Positions 56,487 to 64,000 of a stretch of DNA of 64,000 nt are shown here, piece by piece. This DNA comes from Bufo bufo (taxonomy: Eukaryota; Chordata; Amphibia; Anura; Bufonidae), in NCBI RefSeq assembly GCF_905171765.1, contig NC_053391.1:190846559-190910558 (forward strand), in the 5' to 3' direction. The notes below the pieces were generated by a model that was given only the letters and a program-made list of their open reading frames with translations, was not told the DNA's origin and did no database searches. A program made the position numbers and the translations under genes. The stretch's first letter is position 1. The number at the start of each line of letters is the position of its first letter.

Positions 56487-56960
56487 GGCCTCTTTCACAC
56501 TACCGTTTTTTTTTCCGTTTTGCGGGCCGTTTTTTGCGTTACGTATACGGTCCGTATACGGAACCATTCATTTCAATGGTTCCGCAAAAAAAACGGAATG
56601 TACTCCGTATGCATTCCGTTTCCGTATTTCCGTTTTTCCGTTCCGTTGAAAGATAGAACATGTCCTATTATTGTCCGCAAATCACGTTCCATGGCTCCAT
56701 TCAAGTCAATGGGTCCGCAAATTAAACGGAACACATACAGAAATGCATCCGTATATCTTCCGTATCCGTTCCGTTTTTGCAGAACCATCTATTGAAAATG
56801 TTATGCCCAGACCATTTTTTCTATGTAATTACTGTATACTGTATATGCCATACGGAAAAACGAAACGGAAACACAACGGAAACAAAAAAACTGAACAACG
56901 GATCCGTAAAAAACAGAACTCAAAACACTGAAATAGCCATACGGTAGTGTGAAAGAGGCC
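56487..56960. mobile_element. Harbinger-like MITE, 3-bp duplication TGA
   Basis: GGCCTCTTTCACACTACCGT (56487) pairs with its reverse complement ending at 56960. TGA is on both sides. The inner sequence carries CCGTATACGG and CCATTGA/TCAATGG blocks like the other members of this group. Confidence 0.88.
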
Positions 56961-57172
56961 TGATCCAAACACCCCATACTAAAGCATAAAAAACACTGCT
57001 TGTGCAAAGTGGTGAATGAATAGCTGTAAAAACAATAATTATCTAAAATCACCAATTTCATCCAACTTCTACATTATATGGAAGTTTAAAGGGTCAATGT
57101 GTCCATGAAGCTAAGAATCCTGTTATCTGGTGTGAACCATGATAACCTGATGTTGACATCATTATTAGCATT

Positions 57173-57627
57173 TGTGGCAAACCCAGCCACTGTATATTGT
57201 CATTCCTGTATGTACGATGTTATTGCATATGTGTATGCCACTTTAAAGAACCAAGCGTATATATGTTTTGTGTAAATATGGTTCAGGTGGGCTGTAACGT
57301 TCCTATGCTGGCTGCATGAAAACCGCCAGCATTCATGCAATTGTATGTTGTTATGTGAGGGGACCCAGATAGCTAATTGTATTGTATTTGTGTATTCTGA
57401 GCGGCATTCACCTAATGATATGCCCTCAGACTTGAGCTATCTGGGATATGTTAATGTCTGTGTTTGCTGGGAGGGTGTGACATTGTGTCCCACATGTGTA
57501 TTGGCAATTTCCCTTTGTCCTGAGAGATAATTGGATTACTCCTCGGGTGTCTCCAGGGCAGAGAGGAGGAAACCATGATGCACTGTGGGGATGTGTTGTA
57601 ATATATTGATTGGTTGTATTTCAAAAC
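57173..57627 (+). mobile_element. Possible LTR (U3 side) interrupted by hAT2
   Basis: A TGTGGCAAACCCAGCCAC start, a TATA-like CGTATATATG near 57257 and, beyond hAT2, GTGAATAAAAG (63603-63613) with a poly(A)-signal sense would together look like one retroviral-type LTR. There is no coding region of such an element in the window. Inference only. Confidence 0.35.
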
Positions 57628-58034
57628 CCTGTGGGTAGAGTTGAGCGAACACCTGGATGTTCGGGTTCGAGAAGTTCGGCCGAACTTCCCGGAAATGTTC
57701 GGGTTCGGGATCCGAACCCGATCCGAACTTCGTCCCGAACCCGAACCCCATTGAAGTCAATGGAAACCCGAACTTTTGTGCACTAAAAAGGCTGTAAAAC
57801 AGCCCAGGAAAGAGCTAGAGGGCTGCAAAAGGCAGCAACATGTAGGTAAATCCACTGCAAACAAATGTGGATAGGGAAATGAATTAAAATAAAAATTAAA
57901 AAAATAAAAATGAACCAATATCAATTGGACAGAGGTCCCATAGCAGAGAATCTGGCTTCACGTCAGCAGAGAATCAGTCTCTTCATGCCATAGCAAAGAA
58001 TCTGGCTTCATGTCAGCAGAGAATCAGTCTCTTC

Positions 58035-58895
58035 ATGCCATAGCAGAGAATCTGGCTTCATGTCAGCGCAGAATAAGTCTTCATGTCATAGCAGAGAATC
58101 AGGCTTCACGTCACCCACCACTGGAACAGGCCACTGTCACACATTTAGGCCCCGGCACCCAGGCAGAGGAGAGAGGTCCCGTAACAGAGAATCTGGCCCG
58201 ATGTCAGCACAGAATCTGTCTTCATGTCATAGCAGAGAATCAGGCTTCACGTCACCCACCACTGGAACAGGTCACTGTCACACATTTAGGCCCCGGCACC
58301 CAGACAGAGGAGAGCGGTCCCGTAACAGAGAATCTGGCCTTATGTCAGCGCAGAATCTGTCTTCATGTCATAGCAGAGAATCAGGCTTCACGTCACCCAC
58401 CACTGGAACAGGCCACTGTCACACATTTAGGCCCCGGCACCCAGACAGAGGAGAGCGGTCCCGTAACAGAGAATCTGGCCTTATGTCAGCGCAGAATCTG
58501 TCTTCATGTCATAGCAGAGAATCAGGCTTCACGTCACCCACCACTGGAACAGGCCACTGTCACACATTTAGGCCCAGGCACCCAGGCAGAGGAGAGAGGT
58601 CCCGTAACAGAGAATCTGGCCTTATGTCAGCGCAGAATCTGTCTTCATGTCATAGCAGAGAATCAGGCTTCACGTCACCCACCACTGGAACAGGCCACTG
58701 TCACATATTTAGGCCCAGGCACCCAGGCAGAGGAGAGAGGTCCCGTAACAGAGAATCTGGCCTTATGTCAGCGCAGAATCTGTCTTCATGTCATAGCAGA
58801 GAATCAGGCTTCACGTCACCCACCACTGGAACAGGCCACTGTCACACATTTAGGCCCAGGCACCCAGGCAGAGGAGAGAGGTCCCGTAACAGAGA
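58035..58895 (-). repeat. 141-bp tandem array, about six units
   Basis: GTCCCGTAACAGAGAAT recurs at 58176, 58317, 58458, 58599, 58740 and 58881, exactly 141 bp apart. Each unit contains CCACCACTGGAACAGG and CACATTTAGGCCC. Shorter related ~54-bp units precede it (57937-58035). Because 141 is 47 codons, two plus-strand frames stay open through the array, but nothing suggests a protein. It lies just past the transposase stop, in the hAT2 3' region. Confidence 0.95.
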
Positions 58896-59450
58896 ATAAG
58901 TATATAATATAATCCTGTGGGATCCATGCCTGGTTCATTTTTATGAACGTCAGCTTGTCCACATTGGCTGTAGACAGGCGGCTGCGTTTGTCTGTAATGA
59001 CGCCCCCTGCCGTGCTGAATACACGTTCAGACAAAACGCTGGCCGCCGGGCAGGCCAGCACCTCCAAGGCATAAAAGGCTAGCTCTGGCCACGTGGACAA
59101 TTTGGAGACCCAGAAGTTGAATGGGGCCGAACCATCAGTCAGTACGTGGAGGGGTGTGCACACGTACTGTTCCACCATGTTAGTGAAATGTTGCCTCCTG
59201 CTAACACGTTCCGTATCAGGTGGTGGTGCAGTTAGCTGTGGCGTGGTGACAAAACTTTTCCACATCTCTGCCATGCTAACCCTGCCCTCAGAGGAGCTGG
59301 CCGTGACACAGCTGCATTGGCGACCTCTTGCTCCTCCTCTGCCTTCGCCTTGGGCTTCCACTGGTTCCCCTGTGACATTTGGGAATGCTCTCAGTAGCGC
59401 GTCTACCAACGTGCGCTTGTACTCGCGCATCTTCCTATCACGCTCCAGGT
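58895..59450 (-). pseudogene. hAT2 transposase C-terminal part, out of frame
   Basis: ERDRKMREYKRTLVDALLRA leads to GRVSMAEMWKSF, then APFNFWVSKLSTWPELAFYA and the dimerisation domain EVLACPAASVLSERVFS, ITDKRSRLSTANVDKLTFIK. It continues the 965-aa ORF after a frameshift near 59445. Compared with hAT1 (8020-8075), a short deletion removed the codons between the DNVP block and LERD. The reading frame runs a little into the first 141-bp unit (to 58816). Confidence 0.92.
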
Positions 59451-62300
59451 GGGCACATTGTCTTTGTACCGGGGATCCAGCAGGGTGGCAACCCAGTATT
59501 CCGCACACGTTAAAATGTGGGCAACTCTGCTGTCGTTGCGCAGGCACTGCAGCATGTAGTCGCTCATGTGTTTCAGGCTGCCCAGAGGTAAGGACAAGCT
59601 GTCCTCTGTGGGAGGCGTATCGTCATCGTCCTGTATTTCCCCCCAGCCACGCACCAGTAATGGGCCCAAGCTGCTTTGGGTGCCACCCCGCTGTGAACAT
59701 GCTTCATCCTTATCCTCCTCCACCTCCTCCTCATCCTCGTCCTCCTCGTCCTCCAGTAGTGGGCCCTGTCTGGCCACATTTGTACCTGGCCTCTGGTGTT
59801 GCAAAAAACCTCCCTCTGAGTCACTTTGAAGAGACTGGCCTGAAAGTGCTAAAAATGACTCCTCTTCCTCCTCTTCCTCCTGGCCCACCTCCTCTTCCAT
59901 CATCGCTCTAAGTGTTTTCTCAAGGAGACATAGAAGTGGTATTGTAACTCTGATAACGGCGTCATCGCCACTGGCCATGTTGGTGGAGTACTCGAAACAG
60001 CGCAACAGGGCACACAGGTCTCGCATGGAGGCCCAGTCATTGGTGGTGAAGTGTGTCTGATCCGCAGTGCGACTGACCCGTGCGTGCTGCAGCTGAAACT
60101 CCACTATGGCCTGCTGCTGCTCGCACAGTCTGTCCAGCATATGCAAGGTGGAGTTCCACGTGGTGGGTACGTCGCATATGAGGCGGTGAGCGGGAAGGCC
60201 GAAGTTACGCTGTAGCGCAGACAGGCGAGCAGCGGCAGGGTGTGAACGCCGGAAGCGCGAACAGACGGCCCGCACTTTATGCAGCAGCTCTGACATGTCG
60301 GGGTAGTTGCGAATGAACTTCTGCACCACCAAATTCAGCACATGCGCCAGGCAAGGGATGTGAGTCAAACCGGCTAGTCCCAGAGCTGCAACGAGATTTC
60401 GCCCATTATCGCACACCACCAGGCCGGGCTTGAGGCTCACCGGCAGCAACCACTCGTCGGTCTGTTGTTCTATACCCCGCCACAACTCCTGTGCGGTGTG
60501 GGGCCTGTCCCCCAAACATATGAGTTTCAGAATGGCCTGCTGACGTTTACCCCGTGCTGTGCTGAAGTTGGTGGTGAAGGTGTGTGGCTGACTGGATGAG
60601 CAGGTGGAAGAAGAGGAGGAGGAAGCTGAGTAGGAGGAGGAGGAGACAGGAGGCAAAGAATGTTGCCCTGCGATCCTTGGCGGCGGAAGGACGTGCGCCA
60701 AACAGCTCTCCGCCTGGGGCCCAGCCGCCACTACATTTACCCAGTGTGCAGTTAGGGAGATATAGCGTCCCTGGCCGTGCTTACTGGTCCACGTATCTGT
60801 GGTTAGGTGGACCTTGCCACAGATGGCGTTGCGCAGTGCACACTTGATTTTATCGGACACTTGTTTGTGCAGGGAAGGCACGGCTCTCTTGGAGAAGTAG
60901 TGGCGGCTGGGAACAACATACTGTGGGACAGCAAGTGACATGAGCTGTTTGAAGCTGTGTGTGTCCACCAGCCTAAATGACAGCATTTCATAGGCCAGTA
61001 GTTTAGAAATGCTGGCATTCAGGGCCAGGGATCGAGGGTGGCTAGGTGGGAATTTATGCTTTCTCTCAAATGTTTGTGAGATGGAGAGCTGAACGCTGCC
61101 TTGTGACATGGTTGAGATGCTTGGTGACGCAGGTGGTGGTGTTGGTGGTACATCCCATGTTTGCTGGGCGGCAGGTGCCAACGTTCCTCCAGAGGCGGAG
61201 GAAGAGGCCGAGGCGGCGGCAGCAGCAGAAGAGGCCGAGGCAGCAGCAGCAGAAGAGGTAGCAGGGGGAGCCTGAGTGACTTCTTTGTTTTTAAGGTGTT
61301 TACTCCACTGCAGTTCATGCTTTGCATGCAGGTGCCTGGTCATGCAGGTTGTGCTAAGGTTCAGAACGTTAATGCCTCGCTTCAGGCTCTGATGGCACAG
61401 CGTGCAAACCACTCGGGTCTTGTCGTCAGCACATTGTTTGAAGAAGTGCCATGCCAGGGAACTCCTTGAAGCTGCCTTTGGGGTGCTCGGTCCCAGATGG
61501 CGGCGGTCAGTAGCAGGCGGAGTCTCTTGGCGGCGGGTGTTCTGATTTTGCCCACTGCTCCCTCTTTTGCTACGCTGTTGGCTCGGTCTCACCACTGCCT
61601 CTTCCTCCGAACTGTGAAAGTCAGTGGCACGACCTTCATTCCATGTGGGGTCTAGGACCTCATCGTCCCCTGCATCGTCTTCCACCCAGTCTTGATCCCT
61701 GACCTCCTGTTCAGTCTGCACACTGCAGAAAGACGCAGCAGTTGGCACCTGTGTTTCATCATCATCAGAGACGTGCTGAGGTGGTATTCCCATGTCCTTA
61801 TCATCAGGAAAAATAAGTGGTTTCGCGTTAGTGCATTCTATCTCTTCCACCCCTGGGGAAGGGCTAGGTGGATGCCCTTGGGAAACCCTGGCAGCAGAGT
61901 CTTCAAACAGCATAAGAGATTGCTGCATAACTTGAGGCTCAGACAGTTTCCCTGATATGCATGGGGGTGATGTGACAGACAGATGGGCTTGGTTTTCATG
62001 CGCCATCTGTGCGCTTTCTGCAGAAGACTGGGTGGGAGATAATGTGATTGTGCTGGATCCACTGTCGGCCACCCAATTGACTAATGCCTGCACCTGCTCA
62101 GGCCTTACCATCCTTAGAACGGCATTGGGCCCCACCAAATATCGCTGTAAATTCTGCTGGCTACTGGGACCTGAGGTAGTTGGTTCACTAGGACGTGTGG
62201 CTGTGGCAGAACGGCCACGTCCTCTCCCAGCACCAGAGGGTCCACTAACACCACCACGACCATGTCCACGTCCGCGTCCCTTATTAGATGTTTTCCTCAT
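59403..62300 (-). CDS. hAT2 transposase, N-terminal and catalytic parts (965 aa)
   Basis: The start MRKTSNKGRGRGHGRGG is basic and RG-rich. QNLQRYLVGPNAVLRMVRPE follows, then an acidic linker. The BED zinc finger at about residues 278-325 has CTLC and MTRHLHAKH. The RNase-H-like core has LTTDTWTSKHGQGRY near residue 498 (first Asp) and VVCDNGRNLVAALGL near 629 (second Asp) with CLAHVLNLVVQKFI. Two poly-Glu runs lie near the C-end. The enzyme would bind and cut the TIRs to move hAT2 and related non-autonomous copies. Both checked Asp residues are intact, unlike hAT1 and hAT3. The frame is lost near 59445, so the last ~170 residues, including the dimerisation domain, are out of frame. Confidence 0.95.
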   Translation of the reverse strand: MRKTSNKGRGRGHGRGGVSGPSGAGRGRGRSATATRPSEPTTSGPSSQQNLQRYLVGPNAVLRMVRPEQVQALVNWVADSGSSTITLSPTQSSAESAQMAHENQAHLSVTSPPCISGKLSEPQVMQQSLMLFEDSAARVSQGHPPSPSPGVEEIECTNAKPLIFPDDKDMGIPPQHVSDDDETQVPTAASFCSVQTEQEVRDQDWVEDDAGDDEVLDPTWNEGRATDFHSSEEEAVVRPSQQRSKRGSSGQNQNTRRQETPPATDRRHLGPSTPKAASRSSLAWHFFKQCADDKTRVVCTLCHQSLKRGINVLNLSTTCMTRHLHAKHELQWSKHLKNKEVTQAPPATSSAAAASASSAAAAASASSSASGGTLAPAAQQTWDVPPTPPPASPSISTMSQGSVQLSISQTFERKHKFPPSHPRSLALNASISKLLAYEMLSFRLVDTHSFKQLMSLAVPQYVVPSRHYFSKRAVPSLHKQVSDKIKCALRNAICGKVHLTTDTWTSKHGQGRYISLTAHWVNVVAAGPQAESCLAHVLPPPRIAGQHSLPPVSSSSYSASSSSSSTCSSSQPHTFTTNFSTARGKRQQAILKLICLGDRPHTAQELWRGIEQQTDEWLLPVSLKPGLVVCDNGRNLVAALGLAGLTHIPCLAHVLNLVVQKFIRNYPDMSELLHKVRAVCSRFRRSHPAAARLSALQRNFGLPAHRLICDVPTTWNSTLHMLDRLCEQQQAIVEFQLQHARVSRTADQTHFTTNDWASMRDLCALLRCFEYSTNMASGDDAVIRVTIPLLCLLEKTLRAMMEEEVGQEEEEEEESFLALSGQSLQSDSEGGFLQHQRPGTNVARQGPLLEDEEDEDEEEVEEDKDEACSQRGGTQSSLGPLLVRGWGEIQDDDDTPPTEDSLSLPLGSLKHMSDYMLQCLRNDSRVAHILTCAEYWVATLLDPRYKDNVPTWSVIGRCASTSARW

Positions 62301-62322
62301 TGTTCCCGTTCACCACAATTTT

Positions 62323-62760
62323 GAGAATGGCGAATTTGGGAATGGTTTTTCAACCCAGAAAAAAAAGTGTGCTTTTACGGTCACTACAAATAACTTGACC
62401 AGCTAAAACAGTACAGATTTGGTTAAATAGAGATGTGAGGCCTGTTTTTTTTTTGCGCTGTGTGACAGGTATAGGTTTAATCACAGAATCAGACTTCTAT
62501 CAGCACGCTAGCGTGTGTCTTAGGTTTTTCTGAATGACACTATCACTAGCTTCAATGTAAGATATTCTTTTTGGGATAGATTTCAAGTAGGCCTCAAATA
62601 CCAGAAACTAGTTATTTTGAGAATGGCAAATTTGGGAATGGTTTTTCAACCCAGAAAAAAAAGTGTGCTTTTACGGTCACTACAAATAACTTGACCAGCT
62701 AAAACAGTACAGATTTGGTTGAATAGAAATGTCAGGTCTATTTTTTAGGCGCTGGGTGAC
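62323..62760 (-). repeat. ~125-bp direct repeat in hAT2 5' region
   Basis: 62323-62445 and 62619-62745 are near-identical (GGGAATGGTTTTTCAACCCA, TTTTACGGTCACTACAAATA). They lie just upstream of the transposase ATG on the minus strand. Confidence 0.9.
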
Positions 62761-62764
62761 AGGC

Positions 62765-63062
62765 TCAACTTGCCCCTGATGTAATATATGGCCAAAAAAT
62801 AACCACACTGTTGATGGTTAAATGCACTTGGGTGACACAGGCTCAGCCTGCACCAGATGTAGTATATGGCCAAAAAATAATCAGACTGTCAATGGTTAAA
62901 TGCACTTCGGTGACACAGGCTCAGCCTGCAGCTGATGTAGTATATGGCCAAAAAATAACCAGACTGTTGATGGTTAAATGCACTTCGGTGACACAGGCTC
63001 AGCCTGCAGCTGATGTAGGATATAGCACAAAATAACCACACTATCGATGGTTAAATAGACTT
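62765..63062 (-). repeat. 77-78-bp tandem repeats in hAT2 5' region
   Basis: Four units contain TGGTTAAATGCACTT, ACACAGGCTCAGCCTGC and ATGGCCAAAAAATAA (near 62815, 62893, 62971, 63048). Confidence 0.9.
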
Positions 63063-63324
63063 GGTGATAGCTTGTGCTGGCGCACCACAAGTCACAAAAT
63101 GGCCGCCGATCACCCCAGAAAAAAAGTGATCTAAAAACGCTCTGGGCAGCCTCAAAAAAGTGAGCAAGTCAATAATAGCACTTCAATGATCCACAGCTGC
63201 AGATCGATCACAGAATGAAGTCTTTTGGAGGAGTTAATCTGCCTAATCTCGCCCTAACGTCGCAGCTGCAACCTCTCCCTATACTGATCATAGCAGAGTG
63301 ACGTGCGGCGCTACGTGACTCCAG

Positions 63325-63333
63325 CTTAAATAG
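63325..63333 (-). promoter_or_regulatory. Putative hAT2 TATA-like element
   Basis: CTATTTAAG on the minus strand lies in the same conserved context as the TATATAAG of hAT1 (GACCCAGCCTCTAT, then AAGCTGGAGTCACG). It is one base weaker as a TATA box. It lies about 1 kb before the transposase start. Confidence 0.5.
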
Positions 63334-63583
63334 AGGCTGGGTCACATGCTGCACTGGCTAATCACAGCCATGCCAATAGTAGGCATGGCTGTGATGGCCT
63401 CTTGGGGAAGTAGTATGACGCTTGTTGATTGGCTGCTTTGCAGCCTTTCAAAAAGCGCCAAGAAAGCGCCGAACACCGAACCCGGACTTTTACGAAAATG
63501 TTCGGGTTCGGGTCCGTGTCACGGACACCCCAAAATTCGGTACGGTACTATACAGTTCGGGTTCGCTCATCCCTACCTGTGGG

Positions 63584-64000
63584 CAGTACTATGTTTTTGG
63601 TTTGTGAATAAAAGAGGCTGTACGTGAAGTACAGTCAGTTCCTGTTTTACACTCAACATAGAGCCTCGTCTCATGTGTATGGGGATTGTTATACGCTGTA
63701 TACTCCCTTGGCTATAACTCCTAGCTCTTGTAATAGCTTGCTCCTGGTTTCTGTCTCTGGATTCAGTAGAGGTTCACCCACTGGAGCCTTGTCATAGGTC
63801 CAGGGTGGGTAGGAGACGGCGAGACCTCCACCAAGCTTCGGCGGTTTGTGGGGTCTGCAGTGCTGACGGGGTCAAGTGGAGTGCTTGGAGTCCTCTGGAA
63901 GCACTAGGAGCACTATCGACGGAGGTACCCGGTCGGGGTGCTAGGCGTTCAGTTACAGTTCTTGGGAGGGAAGGATTGTATGCTGTACCGGCCTATTTGG
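63584..64000 (+). other. Right flank of hAT2; possible continuation of an LTR
   Basis: AATAAA at 63607-63612 is followed by a GT-rich stretch and TATACTCCCTTGG. GC-rich leader-like sequence runs to the window end. No ORF is recognised. Confidence 0.35.

Larger units (their letters stand above)
57636..63575 (-). mobile_element. hAT2: nearly intact BED-finger hAT, TSD CCTGTGGG
   Basis: The 5,940-bp element has ends TAGAGTTGAGCGAACACC (57636) and GTTCGCTCATCCCTA (63575; TAGGGATGAGCGAAC on the minus strand). Perfect CCTGTGGG copies flank it (57628-57635, 63576-63583). Minus order is promoter-like region, tandem repeats, transposase (62300 to about 58895), a 141-bp array and the 3' end. The termini and protein put it in the hAT1 family, but the 5' repeats differ. 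Confidence 0.96.

Noticed and set aside
58010..58912. 300-aa and 279-aa repetitive plus-strand reading frames
   Set aside because: They exist only because the 141-bp tandem unit is a multiple of three and lacks stops. They run antisense to the hAT2 tail, two frames are open at once, and no family motif is present.
59093..59911. 272-aa plus-strand frame
   Set aside because: Antisense of the hAT2 transposase; its poly-Pro stretches mirror the poly-Glu codons.
1..64000. Host protein-coding exons, tRNA or rRNA genes
   Set aside because: I looked on both strands and found none that I could support; every long frame that I could assign is transposon-derived.

Overview
The window looks like repeat-dense nuclear DNA from a vertebrate, most likely an anuran amphibian. 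The evidence is the mix of elements: BED-finger hAT transposons, a tyrosine-recombinase (DIRS/Ngaro) retrotransposon with an SGNH-hydrolase ORF, a chromodomain Ty3/gypsy element, piggyBac, Tc1 and PIF/Harbinger-like elements, a CR1/Jockey-type LINE, and many palindromic TTAA- or TTA-flanked MITEs. I cannot name genus or species. I recognise no host protein exon, tRNA, rRNA, CRISPR array or bacterial operon. Every long reading frame that I can assign belongs to a mobile element.

Layout. 1-4214: a dead DIRS-type remnant (1218-2580, minus) with a 40-bp minisatellite inside its RT gene. 4215-19728: hAT1, about 6.5 kb of hAT sequence (TSD TAAATGAG/TAAATTAG). It is split by a Ngaro/DIRS element (about 8680-14811, minus), a 2.1-kb Harbinger-like foldback (15072-17200) and a 715-bp TTAA palindrome (18811-19525). 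An inverted paralogous empty site of hAT1 lies just downstream, at about 20090-20240. 21337-33462: hAT3 (minus, perfect TSD CTCCTATG), interrupted by a 962-bp insertion and by a very young gypsy element (25568-31136, TSD CTGAC) that cuts the BED-finger coding region. 33572-34670: a hAT MITE. 35967-39700: a piggyBac-like fragment and a dead hAT (hAT4) split by a hAT-type MITE (38009-39602). 39703-41900: a LINE holding a solo gypsy LTR that itself holds a TTAA palindrome. 43632-46130: a run of small MITEs. 46139-51956: a complete piggyBac with a 608-aa transposase and an alternating inverted-repeat array. 52313-56960: more MITEs, one with a Tc1 copy nested in it. 57636-63575: hAT2 (minus, perfect TSD CCTGTGGG), the best-preserved hAT, sitting inside what may be a retroviral-type LTR.

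How the pieces relate. No genes cooperate here in a pathway; the window is a stratigraphy of insertions. Relative ages follow from nesting: hAT1 predates Ngaro, the Harbinger foldback and the 715-bp palindrome; hAT3 predates the gypsy copy; the LINE predates the solo LTR, which predates its MITE. The best candidates for recent activity are the gypsy element (I read one difference between its 660-bp LTRs), hAT2 and piggyBac. Each of these three carries very few coding lesions. All boundaries and TSDs were read by eye from the sequence. Family names rest on motif recognition, not on database searches.
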